From contig JAEUSA010000286.1 in NCBI GenBank assembly GCA_016788945.1, forward strand, positions 1 to 20,337: DNA of 20,337 nt, given 5' to 3'. A program made the position numbers and the translations under genes. A model generated the notes under the pieces. That model did not search any database, had not been told where the DNA came from, and saw only the letters and a program-made list of their open reading frames with translations. This document shows positions 1-7,560 of this stretch, piece by piece (within the stretch, counting starts at the first letter, position 1; every line of letters begins with the position of its first letter). The DNA comes from Leptospiraceae bacterium. Its GTDB lineage: Bacteria; Spirochaetota; Leptospiria; Turneriellales; Turneriellaceae.

Positions 1-474
1 CTGATCGACAAACCGCTCACCCCATTCGGGATAGTGGCGTCCGATGAGCGGATTCTGGAACATCAGATTGAGGTGATCTTGTATCAGCATAAAGTCGCCA
101 GGGGTAAACGCCGTATTGACGGCACCTGCCGCATTGGTAAGTATAATCGTGCGCACGCCGAGTGCCGCCATCAGCCGTACACCCATCGCGACCTGTGCCA
201 TCGGATACCCTTCATAGAAGTGCACGCGGCCCTGCATCATGAGCACAGAGGTATCTTCGATGAAACCACCGACGAATCGGCCGGTATGGCCTTCGACTGT
301 AGACTGCGGAAAATGCGGAATGCTGCCATACGGGACGGCTACACTTTTTTCGGCGCGCTCGGCGAGAGCTGAAAGACCCGATCCCAGAATGATGCCGGCC
401 TGTAGCGGAAAATTCACTTTGGCGCGAAGAAAATTTGCCGCGGCTTCGATGTCCTGTGGTGAGATCTGTACCAT
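1..474 (-). CDS. punA: Purine nucleoside phosphorylase, class I trimeric type (partial, C-terminus beyond window)
   Basis: The reverse strand encodes the first 158 residues of a purine nucleoside phosphorylase; the 3' part lies beyond base 1. The enzyme splits purine ribo- or deoxyribonucleosides with phosphate in the cytoplasm for purine salvage. Seen in the sequence: the phosphate loop ILGSGL (residues 29-34), EGHTGRF (61-67), GRVHFYEGY (82-90), the TNAAG purine/ribose motif (113-117) and GDFMLIQDHLNL (126-137). Their order and spacing match the human and Bacillus trimeric enzymes. TNAAG, rather than the TACGS-like motif of methylthioadenosine phosphorylases, argues for a true PNP. The ATG (472-474) lies one base after the TAG of the upstream GerMN gene, so translation is probably coupled. 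It is the last visible gene of the amidase-GerMN-PNP operon. Exact base preference (inosine/guanosine versus xanthosine) is not decided here. Confidence 0.93.
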   Translation of the reverse strand, partial: MVQISPQDIEAAANFLRAKVNFPLQAGIILGSGLSALAERAEKSVAVPYGSIPHFPQSTVEGHTGRFVGGFIEDTSVLMMQGRVHFYEGYPMAQVAMGVRLMAALGVRTIILTNAAGAVNTAFTPGDFMLIQDHLNLMFQNPLIGRHYPEWGERFVDQ

Positions 475-475
475 G

Positions 476-1198
476 CTATTCTTTGAGGAGCACGAATTTA
501 GCCCCGGGCATATTCTTTTTGAGCGACTCGTCGATGCAGTATGTCGTGATTTTGACCTCATTCGGAGTCATTTTATCCCATACCGATTTTTGTGTCGAAA
601 GGTAGAGGGTGCCCTCGTACGTCCATGCGGAGCGCAAAAACAGCGGTTCTTTGAGCAGGTTGCGCGCCTTCAGCGTTTCGAGCTCGCCGCTGGGGCCCGC
701 GATCAATTCAGCAATCACGCGCCGAGCAGTTGCCTCGGTCTTATCGACCGGATTACCTGCAGCATCGGTCAGCCGTGGTTTAGAGATACGTTTTTTGATG
801 AGTATAACTTCGCCAGCAACCTGCGCATCGTCGAGCAAACGCTCTTCGCCTTTGCGGTCAGGAGCGCCCGGTACGATGACGGCAGCGGCGCCGGCTGGTG
901 TGTTTTCTTCAGGGTAGATTTTTTCAATACCTGTCAGAGACAACGAGCGCGGAAAATAGAGTTCCATTGTTCCCTGCGCTTCGCCAGAACCGACAAACAG
1001 AAAAGCGACCGGGTTCAGCATCTGCGCATAACTCGAGCGCGTCAGCGACATAAAAGCCGTAAAGTCTACAACAAGTAATATCGCCACAAAACGAAACAGA
1101 TGCAGGGGTTTTTGCAGGTAAGTAACAAACCGGTTAACACGGTCATTGATGGCCACGAACGGCTGAGCCAGCTTATTTTTCAGCTTTTGCCAGCTCAT
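476..1198 (-). CDS. Membrane-anchored GerMN-domain (sporulation/spore germination-like) protein
   Basis: A 240-residue protein with a basic N-terminus, one hydrophobic segment (about residues 34-51) and an extracytoplasmic region. The region holds a GerMN-like pattern: MELYFP (78-83) with a later block ATARRVIAELIAGPS (156-170), then the typical short strands GTLYLS (196-201) and a C-terminal helix. GerMN domains occur in non-sporulating bacteria and are often encoded beside cell-wall amidases; their biochemical role is poorly known. Here the ATG lies 26 bases inside the end of the amidase gene, in another frame, so the two are likely translationally coupled and may act together at the wall. 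The following PNP gene starts one base after this stop. A 20-30 residue insertion rich in acidic residues follows the first strand. Family assignment is by motif recognition; function is inferred only from the neighbour. Confidence 0.8.
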   Translation of the reverse strand: MSWQKLKNKLAQPFVAINDRVNRFVTYLQKPLHLFRFVAILLVVDFTAFMSLTRSSYAQMLNPVAFLFVGSGEAQGTMELYFPRSLSLTGIEKIYPEENTPAGAAAVIVPGAPDRKGEERLLDDAQVAGEVILIKKRISKPRLTDAAGNPVDKTEATARRVIAELIAGPSGELETLKARNLLKEPLFLRSAWTYEGTLYLSTQKSVWDKMTPNEVKITTYCIDESLKKNMPGAKFVLLKE

Positions 1199-2285
1199 TC
1201 AGAAAACTCCCGATACCCCGGCTAACACCGGCGGCAAATGCCTTACGATACGCAACACTTTGCAACTTCTTCAAATCGTCTCTGTTCGTCAAATAGCCGG
1301 TTTCGATGAGTATCGCCGGCATGAGCGAGCCGCGTAACACCGCGAAATCCGCCTTCTTCACTTTTCGCGGTTTAATCATGCCGTCAAGGCGATTCGACAG
1401 CCCTGCAAACGCATGCCGGGCAAGCGTTTTGCTCTCACGCTGTATCTGTGCGTTCATCAATTGCGAGGTCAGCTTGCGAATATAACTGCTTTTTTCGAAT
1501 CGCAAGTTTTCGCGCAGCATCAGCTGGCGCATTTTCTGGTTTTCGTGATTTTGCGCGAGATAATAAACTTCAAAACCCTTCACGCGCGGCGACAGCGTTG
1601 AATTGCAGTGCACGCTGATGAAAATACCGAAACGGTTGCCTTCGTTCTGTTTATTGGCAATGTCGCTGCGCCTCTCGAGCCGCAGAAACCTATCGTTGCT
1701 GCGCGTCAGGTAGACTTTCACTTTGGGGAAATCGGCGGTCAGCTGGTCTTTAAGTGCCCTGGCCAATGACAGCGTGATGTCTTTTTCCGCTGCGTCAAAA
1801 TAGCCCAAAGCACCGGAATCTTTGCCACCATGCCCGGCGTCGATTATGATAAAATCAAGCTTCTGCCCTGAATCTCGTTGTTTCTCGCGGACAATAATCA
1901 GATGCGCCTGCGTAAAACGATACGATACCGGCAGACTGAGTTCACCTAAAATTTCTTCGACGAATTCCCGCGAAAAGAACAACCCATCGTCTTCGATCAC
2001 ACCCTTTTCTTCAAGCTCACGCAATTCACTCTGCGACTGGTACTGGGCCTCGTCGATGCGGTAGAGTATAATACGCTTGCCAAAGCGTATCTCGCCCTGA
2101 TCTTCTTTGTCATTGTGCTGCAGCGCAATTTCAGGGTGCAGCCGCCGCAGATTCGCCGCCGAAAGGTAAGTACGGTTGTCTATCTGGACGAGCGTGAAAC
2201 GCAATTTTTCTTTCACCGCCGCAAGCGGAGTTATTAACAAAAGAAGAAAAAGTATCGAGCCGATCGACCGGAAGAGTTTGCGCAA
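1173..2285 (-). CDS. N-acetylmuramoyl-L-alanine amidase (Amidase_3, AmiC/CwlC type), exported
   Basis: A zinc amidase that cleaves the lactyl-peptide bond between MurNAc and L-alanine in periplasmic peptidoglycan, usually for daughter-cell separation or wall turnover. An N-terminal hydrophobic stretch (about residues 8-22) serves as signal peptide or anchor. Residues 25-135 form a region with copper-amine-oxidase-N-like short strands, as in many Leptospira amidases. The Amidase_3 domain starts near residue 144. Visible zinc ligands are H152 (IDAGHGG), E167 (AAEKD) and H226 (SVHCN); the catalytic glutamate is E328 (LIETGYLTN). A helical insert between 240 and 300 could be the autoinhibitory helix seen in AmiC-type enzymes (inference). 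The start is TTG at 2283-2285: the nearest upstream ATG is out of frame, and AGGA sits 11 bases upstream. First gene of the operon with the GerMN protein and PNP. Confidence 0.93.
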   Translation of the reverse strand: MRKLFRSIGSILFLLLLITPLAAVKEKLRFTLVQIDNRTYLSAANLRRLHPEIALQHNDKEDQGEIRFGKRIILYRIDEAQYQSQSELRELEEKGVIEDDGLFFSREFVEEILGELSLPVSYRFTQAHLIIVREKQRDSGQKLDFIIIDAGHGGKDSGALGYFDAAEKDITLSLARALKDQLTADFPKVKVYLTRSNDRFLRLERRSDIANKQNEGNRFGIFISVHCNSTLSPRVKGFEVYYLAQNHENQKMRQLMLRENLRFEKSSYIRKLTSQLMNAQIQRESKTLARHAFAGLSNRLDGMIKPRKVKKADFAVLRGSLMPAILIETGYLTNRDDLKKLQSVAYRKAFAAGVSRGIGSFLNELAKAEK

Positions 2286-2325
2286 GCCGCTGCATTTCCT
2301 GATTGGCCTGCGCTGCGCAAAGCGA

Positions 2326-2354
2326 ATTATCTTCCGATTGACCCGCCTTTTCTA
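2326..2354 (-). promoter_or_regulatory. Candidate sigma70 promoter for the amidase-GerMN-PNP operon
   Basis: On the reverse strand TAGAAA (2354-2349) and GATAAT (2331-2326) are separated by exactly 17 bases. The -10 box matches 5 of 6 consensus positions, the -35 box 4 of 6. The leader to the TTG start would be about 33 bases and contains CAGGAA as a possible ribosome-binding site. It is the best match in the divergent 86-base gap; the start site is predicted, not observed. Confidence 0.4.
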
Positions 2355-2371
2355 CTACCGGGACTGACCCG

Positions 2372-3019
2372 GTGGTCGATGCCTACCACCAGATTGTGGT
2401 CAACACTCATGTCAGGCGATTTCACCTGACGTATCACGAGTACTTCGCGCAAGAATCGACGCGCGCGCTGGCGGATTATTTCTTTGAGCGTATCTATACA
2501 CTTGAGGGTAAAGCGGAACGCGATGAGATGGCGGTCAAAACATACAACCGCTTCAAGGGCATGTTGTCAGAAAAAAGCCGCGACCGCATTGAAAACCTGT
2601 TACTGCTCAATGAAATCACCGATGAACTCGACAAACAGATGGCTGACGTGATACGCAAGGAAAAAAAATATATCGTGAAACACGATGGCATTGAACACGT
2701 CGACCTCAAAAAACTCCCCCAACTCTACCGGAAGGCGAATAAGATTGAAGACCGCGTCAGACAACTTAAGCTGATCGTACAAAATCTAGAGTCCTTTTTT
2801 GAGCTGAGCAAACATCCGCTCGCAGGGGTTGTGATGCGGCCCGTGTCACTGGCGGCGCGCACCGTAGGAGCGATAAAACTTTACCGCGTATTTGAAGAAG
2901 GTTATAACGCGACCAAACCGGTTTCGAAAGATGTGTTCTTTGAGTTCACGCAATATGTGCGCGGCCACGAAACACAATTTCTGGAAAAGGCGTTCAAGAA
3001 GCATATTCACCTGTTATGA
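2372..3019 (+). CDS. FFLEELY-motif protein (DUF8198-like), cytoplasmic, function unknown
   Basis: A 215-residue, mostly helical protein without signal or membrane segment. It fits the FFLEELY-motif family: an N-terminal helix (RRFHLTYHEYF), then YFFERIYTLEGKAERDEM (residues 37-54), which is a variant of the family's FFLxELY-x-RD signature. Next come a central SEKSRDRIENLLLLNEITDELD block and a Y-x-KANKIEDRVRQ helix. The C-terminal LYRVFEEGYNATK...FLEKAF region resembles the family's L-x-x-F-L-x-x-G-x-x-A-F end. The biochemical role of the family is unknown. The start is GTG at 2372, because an in-frame stop lies at 2339-2341 and no other good start codon falls between; GGGA eight bases upstream may serve as Shine-Dalgarno. 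The stop overlaps the next gene by ATGA, so it is probably coupled to the flavoprotein downstream. Confidence 0.75.
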   Translation: MVDAYHQIVVNTHVRRFHLTYHEYFAQESTRALADYFFERIYTLEGKAERDEMAVKTYNRFKGMLSEKSRDRIENLLLLNEITDELDKQMADVIRKEKKYIVKHDGIEHVDLKKLPQLYRKANKIEDRVRQLKLIVQNLESFFELSKHPLAGVVMRPVSLAARTVGAIKLYRVFEEGYNATKPVSKDVFFEFTQYVRGHETQFLEKAFKKHIHLL

Positions 3020-3627
3020 CCAAAGTCGCCGTGATCTCGTATGAAACCGACGCTACGGCCTTCAGCGTATTAAAGCTCGAACGTCCGAGAGGGTTCAGTT
3101 TTTCGCCCGGGCAATATGTACAGTACTCTGCCGATGCAAACGAAAAGGTGAAGTATCTCGCACTCGCCTCGCATCCCGACGAAAAAGAACTGATGCTCGC
3201 AGGCAGGCTCAGCGAACCGGGCGCTACGGTAGAAATTTCGGCGGCACAGGGCAACGGCTTTGCCAGCAATTTCGCGGAGACAAAACCCTATCTCTACGTC
3301 ACGCATGGTACGGGCATCTCCGCAATCCGCCCCGCAATTATCGAACGCCTGAAGCAGGGCCACCGCGGGGACACGTTGCTTTATGGTGCGCGCGAGGCTG
3401 CGGTCGTACCGCATCTCGACTGCCTCTCCGCAGAAGCGGGCGTAAGCCAGTTACGAGCCTACTCGCGCGGCAGCGAATGCAACTATGTGCAGCAGGTGCT
3501 CGAAACGCTCGACATTTCATCTTTCGGTACGGTGCTGCTCATCGGCTCGAAAGAAATGATGACTGCGTGCCGGGATGTACTCGGCGCACGCCAGTTTTCT
3601 GCGGAAAAAATCTTTTCTAACTTTTAA
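3016..3627 (+). CDS. Ferredoxin-NADP reductase-like FAD/NAD(P)-binding oxidoreductase, small
   Basis: A 203-residue protein with the two-domain layout of the ferredoxin-NADP reductase superfamily. The N-terminal beta-barrel FAD domain carries PGQYVQY (31-37) and, at 46-53, KYLALASH in place of the usual RxYS-x-x-S flavin motif. The C-terminal nucleotide domain has THGTGISAIRP (96-106), matching GTGxxP, followed by LLYGAR (121-126) and LLIGSKEMM (174-182), which corresponds to the family's C-terminal CGP-x-M segment. There is no cysteine cluster or plant-type ferredoxin domain, so it needs an external electron partner, perhaps a diffusible ferredoxin or another oxidoreductase. The gene overlaps the FFLEELY gene by 4 bases (ATGA) and ends tail to tail with mutM over the shared TTAA at 3624-3627. 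The exact reaction cannot be read from sequence. Confidence 0.8.
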   Translation: MTKVAVISYETDATAFSVLKLERPRGFSFSPGQYVQYSADANEKVKYLALASHPDEKELMLAGRLSEPGATVEISAAQGNGFASNFAETKPYLYVTHGTGISAIRPAIIERLKQGHRGDTLLYGAREAAVVPHLDCLSAEAGVSQLRAYSRGSECNYVQQVLETLDISSFGTVLLIGSKEMMTACRDVLGARQFSAEKIFSNF

Positions 3628-4427
3628 CTCTGGCAGCGCGGGCAAAAAAAAGTGCTACGACCACCCTGCACTATTTTTGTTATCAGGTTGTTGCAGCGCG
3701 GGCAGCTTTGCCCCGCGCGGCTATAGACGCGAAACTGCTTCTGGTAGCTGCCGGTAGAAAATGCTTTTTCACCGGGCAGTGAATAGACATAGTCCGAGAT
3801 GCTACTGCCCTTTGCCCGTACCGCTCGCCTGAGCACCGCCCGGCAGGCTTTGGCGATGCGGCTCAATTCTGCATCGCTGAGAGACTTGCCTTGGCGACGC
3901 GGATCTATACCCGCGTCGAATAACAATTCCGCAACGTAGATATTGCCGAGGCCGGCGACAATGCTCTGGTCGAGCAAGAGATTTTTTATCGCGGAAGTAC
4001 TGCTGCGTATTTTGCTTTGCAGCAGATGACTGACCCTCAGCGCTAAAGCATCGATGCCGCGCGGCAATGCGGGCAACACAGCTGCCCCCTCGAGTGCAAA
4101 TGCAAAACGACGCACATCGATGAAATCAACGCTATCGCGCGAAAAAACAAAACGCAGTTTCAGATAAGGCGAATCTTCTTTTTGGTTTATCAACAGCCTA
4201 CCGGTCATGCCGAGGTGAAAAACGAATTGGTGATCCGGAAATTTCCACAGCAGGTATTTGCCCGTGCGTTCAAGTGCTAAAAGTTTCTTACCCAGCGCCG
4301 CAGCGCCAAAATTCGGCGGCACCCTGTAACGCAGGCGGCGGTCGCGTACGCTGACTGCAGAAAGTTTCTGCCCGACGAGCCCCTCAAGCGATGTACGCAC
4401 CGTCTCAACTTCGGGCAACTCGGGCAT
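3624..4427 (-). CDS. mutM: Formamidopyrimidine-DNA glycosylase / AP lyase MutM (Fpg)
   Basis: Base-excision repair enzyme that removes 8-oxoguanine and formamidopyrimidines and nicks the abasic site. The sequence shows the full set of catalytic features: MPELPEVETVR with the Schiff-base Pro2 and Glu3, Lys57 (RTGKYLL), FHLGMTGRL (70-78), and the helix-two-turn-helix DQSIVAGLGNIYVAELL. A C-terminal zinc finger follows the pattern C-x2-C-x16-C-x2-C, with the conserved arginine in GGRSTFFC. Length (267 residues) is normal for Fpg. A GTG three bases upstream is in frame, but the ATG at 4425-4427 is chosen because the enzyme needs proline right after the initiator methionine. The GGRSTFFC finger and Fpg-type catalytic residues favour Fpg over endonuclease VIII. 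It stands alone on the minus strand, divergent from the gene at 4530 and overlapping the flavoprotein gene by four bases. Confidence 0.97.
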   Translation of the reverse strand: MPELPEVETVRTSLEGLVGQKLSAVSVRDRRLRYRVPPNFGAAALGKKLLALERTGKYLLWKFPDHQFVFHLGMTGRLLINQKEDSPYLKLRFVFSRDSVDFIDVRRFAFALEGAAVLPALPRGIDALALRVSHLLQSKIRSSTSAIKNLLLDQSIVAGLGNIYVAELLFDAGIDPRRQGKSLSDAELSRIAKACRAVLRRAVRAKGSSISDYVYSLPGEKAFSTGSYQKQFRVYSRAGQSCPRCNNLITKIVQGGRSTFFCPRCQS

Positions 4428-4489
4428 CACCGGCAGGGCCGCTTTCGCCGATCTTGCGCCAAGGCGAAAACAGAGTGAATCCGCATTTT

Positions 4490-4518
4490 TTGCCGTACGC
4501 CTGAAGAATCGCTATTTT
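4490..4518 (+). promoter_or_regulatory. Candidate sigma70 promoter for 4530 gene, with T6 tract and ~5-nt leader
   Basis: TTGCCG (4490-4495) and TATTTT (4513-4518) are separated by exactly 17 bases. The -35 box overlaps the end of a T6 run (CGCATTTTTTGCCG, 4482-4495), an arrangement very like that at 6730-6746. A start site about seven bases after the -10 box would fall near 4525, leaving about five bases before the ATG at 4530, and no Shine-Dalgarno is visible. Prediction only. Confidence 0.45.
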
Positions 4519-4529
4519 GTTGCGATATT

Positions 4530-5615
4530 ATGCAGCGCCAAGCAGCCACGGCGGTATTTTTTTTCTGCTGCGCCGGCCTCTTCGCTGCGCCGCCGAAAGG
4601 CGTTACCACAAAACCCAAGGAACCTGCACCGGCGGTTAGCTTAGAAAAACCTGTCGAAGAAGTCGCCGAACCGCGCGTCGGCATCTTGCCGATCGCCGCG
4701 GCGTTTGTACCCGGAGTGCTGTTTCACGGCAGCGGCCATTTTGTCGCGGGCAACTACAAAGCCGCGCGCGATCTGATGGTGTCCGAGGGCGTCTCGATTA
4801 TTCTGATACTTGCTGTGGGGTTACCCGCACTCGCGACGGGCAACGCCGCCGTGCTCGTACCTTCGGTTTATTCATTCGGATTTATCGGTGTGTCGCATTT
4901 TTTCAGCACTTGGCTTGCCGACATCGCCGGTGTCTCGGGCCTCGGAAAAATCACCGGACCGATTATCCATCCGCACCAGCGCAGCTGGGTTGCCGCAGGT
5001 TATATCAAACAGGATGATACCGAATCAGACATTTACGGCCTCTACCGCTTCGACGGCAAATTCGCCACGCAGAATTTCTTTATACGCGGGCTGTTTGATC
5101 TTGAAGAAAAACGGACGTACCAGCAGTTCGGTCTCGATACCGGCTATCGCGTTTTGCGGCCCAAATGGGCAGATCTCTACACCACTTTCGAAGGTCGTTA
5201 TGAGATGTCATACGAAGGTTTTTCGCTCACCTCGTTGAATGCTCTCGCCGAATTCGCCCTTTACCTCGAAAACCTGACGCCATATTTCAGCAAAACCATG
5301 CGTGGAATTACTTTTTTCACAATTGTCGGTGCCGGTCGGCAGTATATTCACCTGCGTAGCCCGCCCAATTTTAAGAGCGACGTCTATTTTGCCAACCTGA
5401 TACTGATGCATGGGATGCGCTTTCGTGTGACGCGCTTTACCGAACTTTCGAGTGCATTCAACTTTCGCAAAGATAACATTCTCGGTGGCGCGACCATCAT
5501 CGGTGGCACATTCGTGCACCAGTTAGAAGTTTTTGCCGGAAACTTCTTTACACGCGTGACATTCGAGCACGGGCGTGGCTACCGGCTGTTTATTCTCGCA
5601 GGAGTGAACTGGTGA
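4530..5615 (+). CDS. Exported envelope protein, probable outer-membrane barrel with N-terminal hydrophobic region; function unknown
   Basis: Not recognised as a named family. The 361-residue protein starts with a signal-like stretch (ATAVFFFCCAGLFAAPP, about 6-22), followed by a Pro/Lys/Glu-rich linker (23-48). Residues 50-135 are glycine-rich and hydrophobic, with two or three possible membrane or hairpin segments and the motif GVLFHGSGHFVAGNYKAAR (62-80). From about residue 145 to the end, alternating polar/aromatic strands (for example FATQNFFIRGLFDL, TTFEGRYEMSYEGF, LFILAGVNW) and a final aromatic residue suggest a small beta-barrel. Similar proteins with a GHxxxG motif occur in Leptospira, as far as I recall, without known function. 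The last four bases (GTGA) overlap the next gene, so it probably forms a two-gene operon with the phosphoesterase. The two cysteines at 13-14 could make it a lipoprotein, but the context is a poor lipobox. Confidence 0.7.
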   Translation: MQRQAATAVFFFCCAGLFAAPPKGVTTKPKEPAPAVSLEKPVEEVAEPRVGILPIAAAFVPGVLFHGSGHFVAGNYKAARDLMVSEGVSIILILAVGLPALATGNAAVLVPSVYSFGFIGVSHFFSTWLADIAGVSGLGKITGPIIHPHQRSWVAAGYIKQDDTESDIYGLYRFDGKFATQNFFIRGLFDLEEKRTYQQFGLDTGYRVLRPKWADLYTTFEGRYEMSYEGFSLTSLNALAEFALYLENLTPYFSKTMRGITFFTIVGAGRQYIHLRSPPNFKSDVYFANLILMHGMRFRVTRFTELSSAFNFRKDNILGGATIIGGTFVHQLEVFAGNFFTRVTFEHGRGYRLFILAGVNW

Positions 5616-6724
5616 AAAAATTCAAATCGTCCCTTGATGTAATGCGACGCCTTCGCCACCGCCTCATGTTCTATCTGCTGATATTACTTTCGATGTGGTC
5701 GTGTCTGGTGAATCCGCAGAAAGAACGTTTCGATATCAATGCCGGCATCGGCAGAGTCACCGTGAATGAAGTGGATATTCAAGTGAAATTCGCGCCGCTG
5801 GCTCTCGTGGGCGGTGTGATCGAAGCGCGCGCGCAGCGTCCAACACTCGAGGTTACCTTTCAGTCGCGCAACGCTGCCGCTGTCAATTTGGCATTCAAAC
5901 TCAAGAACATGCGCCAAGACGCGCTGCCCGTGGCGAGCGCGGGCACCATCAGCGCGGGCGAACGCGCAGGCATCGTGAACTGGAATATCACAATCGCCGC
6001 CGGGCAGGCGCTGTCGGCGAATGTCGAAAATTTCCCCGGCGGCGGAGCCTACCGTTTCGGTGTCGTCGGTGATATGCACTACCGCAACTCAACGGCAACG
6101 CTGATCGCCAATAGCGCGGCATCGCGGGGCCTCGATTTTTTCATCGTCGTCGGTGACTTCGTCAACCAGCCCAACGACGATGAGTACAACTGGGCGCTCG
6201 CCATTTCAGAAAAATTCGGCGGCCCGGTTTATACGGCATACGGCAACCACGAAGGGTTCCGCAGCGGATACATGAATTACTACCGCAACCTGTTCGGCAC
6301 GACGAACTACTCATTCACCCACAAGGGTGATTTTTTTCTGATTCTCGATTCCGCCGACCAGAGCATCAGCCGAGAAATCTTCCGCTACGCCGAGAGCGAA
6401 CTTGCCGCTTCGCCCGCGGCGCTCAAGATGGTATTCATGCATGTGCCGCCGTTCGACGACACCGGCATGCGCAATAACAGTTTTAACTCCCGCTTTCAGG
6501 CAGCGCGCTTCATGAACATGGTACTCGATCAGGGGGTCGACGTCGTCTTTGCCGGGCACATCCATACCTATCAAGATTTCTGGGTCGATAATGTACGCCA
6601 CGTGGTTGTCGGCACCGGAGGCGGCAGGCCCGAACAATTCGACGGCGTCGGTATACGTTATGTGATTATCCACTCAAGCGGTGGGGGGTATGCGCTCGAA
6701 ACAGTGGATCTCGGGCCAGATTGA
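5612..6724 (+). CDS. Calcineurin-like metallophosphoesterase, probable lipoprotein
   Basis: A 370-residue exported phosphoesterase. The N-terminus has basic residues and a hydrophobic run ending LILLSMWSC (23-31); Cys31 could be lipidated under the relaxed spirochaete lipobox rules. Residues 35-145 form a beta-rich region of unknown type. The catalytic domain follows with all metal-binding blocks: GDMH (D154, H156), GDFVN (D182), YGNHE (N212, H213), MHVPP (H277) and AGHIHTY (H316, H318). Such enzymes use a two-metal centre to cleave phosphomono- or diesters; the substrate here is unknown, though an extracytoplasmic lipid, nucleotide or polymer is likely given its location. The GTG start at 5612 overlaps the preceding stop as GTGA and is preceded by AGGAG seven bases upstream, a strong ribosome site inside the upstream gene. 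This supports coupling with the barrel-like protein. Confidence 0.88.
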   Translation: MKKFKSSLDVMRRLRHRLMFYLLILLSMWSCLVNPQKERFDINAGIGRVTVNEVDIQVKFAPLALVGGVIEARAQRPTLEVTFQSRNAAAVNLAFKLKNMRQDALPVASAGTISAGERAGIVNWNITIAAGQALSANVENFPGGGAYRFGVVGDMHYRNSTATLIANSAASRGLDFFIVVGDFVNQPNDDEYNWALAISEKFGGPVYTAYGNHEGFRSGYMNYYRNLFGTTNYSFTHKGDFFLILDSADQSISREIFRYAESELAASPAALKMVFMHVPPFDDTGMRNNSFNSRFQAARFMNMVLDQGVDVVFAGHIHTYQDFWVDNVRHVVVGTGGGRPEQFDGVGIRYVIIHSSGGGYALETVDLGPD

Positions 6725-6740
6725 ACAAACGCATTTTTTC

Positions 6741-6769
6741 TTGCCGGCATAAATCCGCCGCATTAAATT
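6741..6769 (+). promoter_or_regulatory. Candidate sigma70 promoter placing the transcript start at the ATG of the LolA-like gene
   Basis: TTGCCG (6741-6746) and TAAATT (6764-6769) have a 17-base spacer; each box matches four of six consensus positions. A T6 run followed by C (CGCATTTTTTC, 6730-6740) sits directly upstream, much like the promoter at 4490. The predicted start site is about 6776, the A of the start codon, so the message would be leaderless; no Shine-Dalgarno is visible. Boxes are weak, hence the modest confidence. Confidence 0.38.
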
Positions 6770-6775
6770 AACCAA

Positions 6776-7534
6776 ATGGTTAAAAAGATATTAATTCTCA
6801 CTTGCATGGCGACGGCCGTGTTTGCCGACGAAGCATACGACATTGCAGCACGCGCAGAAAAGACACAGCGCAATTTTGGCGATGAAATGGTTGAATCGAC
6901 GATGCAACTCATTGGTGCCAACGGTTCGGTAGTCACGCGCAAGACCAAAAATTTTACCCTCGAACGCGCAGGCAGCCGCGACTATCAGTTGATACAGTTT
7001 CTCGAACCAGCCGACGTGCGCGGCACCTCGCTTCTGACGCACCAAGACCCGAAGGGTGACGACAGCCAGTGGCTTTACCTTCCCGAACTGCGCCGCGTGA
7101 AGCGCATTTCTTCGACCGGCAAAACCGGTTCATTCATGGGCAGCGAATTTACTTACGAAGACATCGGCGGTAATACACTGGAAAAGTTCACCTATAAGAA
7201 ACTCGCCGACGAGACCTATAAGGGCAAAGATTGTTACGTGCTCGAAAAAACACCGAACTATGCCAACAGCGGTTACACGCGCATCAAAATGTGGATTTCT
7301 AAAGACAACAATCTGGTATTGCGTCAGGACTTCTTCGACCGCAAGAACTCGCTGCTCAAGATTATGACCTTTGAAGGGCATCAGAAATACGGCAATACTT
7401 GGCGCTCGGCGAAAATTTCTGTCGAGAACCTGCAAACCAAGAAAAAGAGCGTGCTCGATTTCACCAGCCGCAAGATGAAATCGGGTCTCTCGGCCGACCT
7501 GTTTACCGAGCGTAACCTGCAGCGTCTGCAATAA
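6776..7534 (+). CDS. LolA-like periplasmic outer-membrane lipoprotein-sorting protein (PF17131 type)
   Basis: A 252-residue protein with a clear signal peptide (MVKKILILTCMATAVFA, cut after A17). The mature part matches the LolA-like family whose genes usually accompany MMPL exporters. It shows FLEPADVRGTSLLTH (75-89), DDSQWLYLPELRRVKRISS (about 95-113), GSFMGSEFTYEDIG (118-131) and a late WRSAKISVENLQTKKKS stretch. The fold is an incomplete barrel with a hydrophobic groove; canonical LolA carries lipoproteins across the periplasm. Here a role as periplasmic carrier of a lipid-like cargo of the transporter at 9134 is inferred from context. It is followed after 26 bases by the outer-membrane barrel gene. 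It should not be equated with LolA itself: no LolCDE genes are nearby. Confidence 0.87.
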   Translation: MVKKILILTCMATAVFADEAYDIAARAEKTQRNFGDEMVESTMQLIGANGSVVTRKTKNFTLERAGSRDYQLIQFLEPADVRGTSLLTHQDPKGDDSQWLYLPELRRVKRISSTGKTGSFMGSEFTYEDIGGNTLEKFTYKKLADETYKGKDCYVLEKTPNYANSGYTRIKMWISKDNNLVLRQDFFDRKNSLLKIMTFEGHQKYGNTWRSAKISVENLQTKKKSVLDFTSRKMKSGLSADLFTERNLQRLQ

Positions 7535-7560
7535 GCTGCAGGCAAAACCGGGATAGCATC

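Noticed and set aside
239..1078. Plus-strand open frame of 279 codons
   Set aside because: It runs antisense to the GerMN and PNP genes, its translation is Cys/Arg/Phe-rich with no domain or signal, and the minus-strand genes explain the conserved motifs.
4428..4430. GTG start for mutM one codon earlier
   Set aside because: Fpg needs proline as the residue after the initiator methionine for Schiff-base chemistry, which the ATG at 4427 provides.
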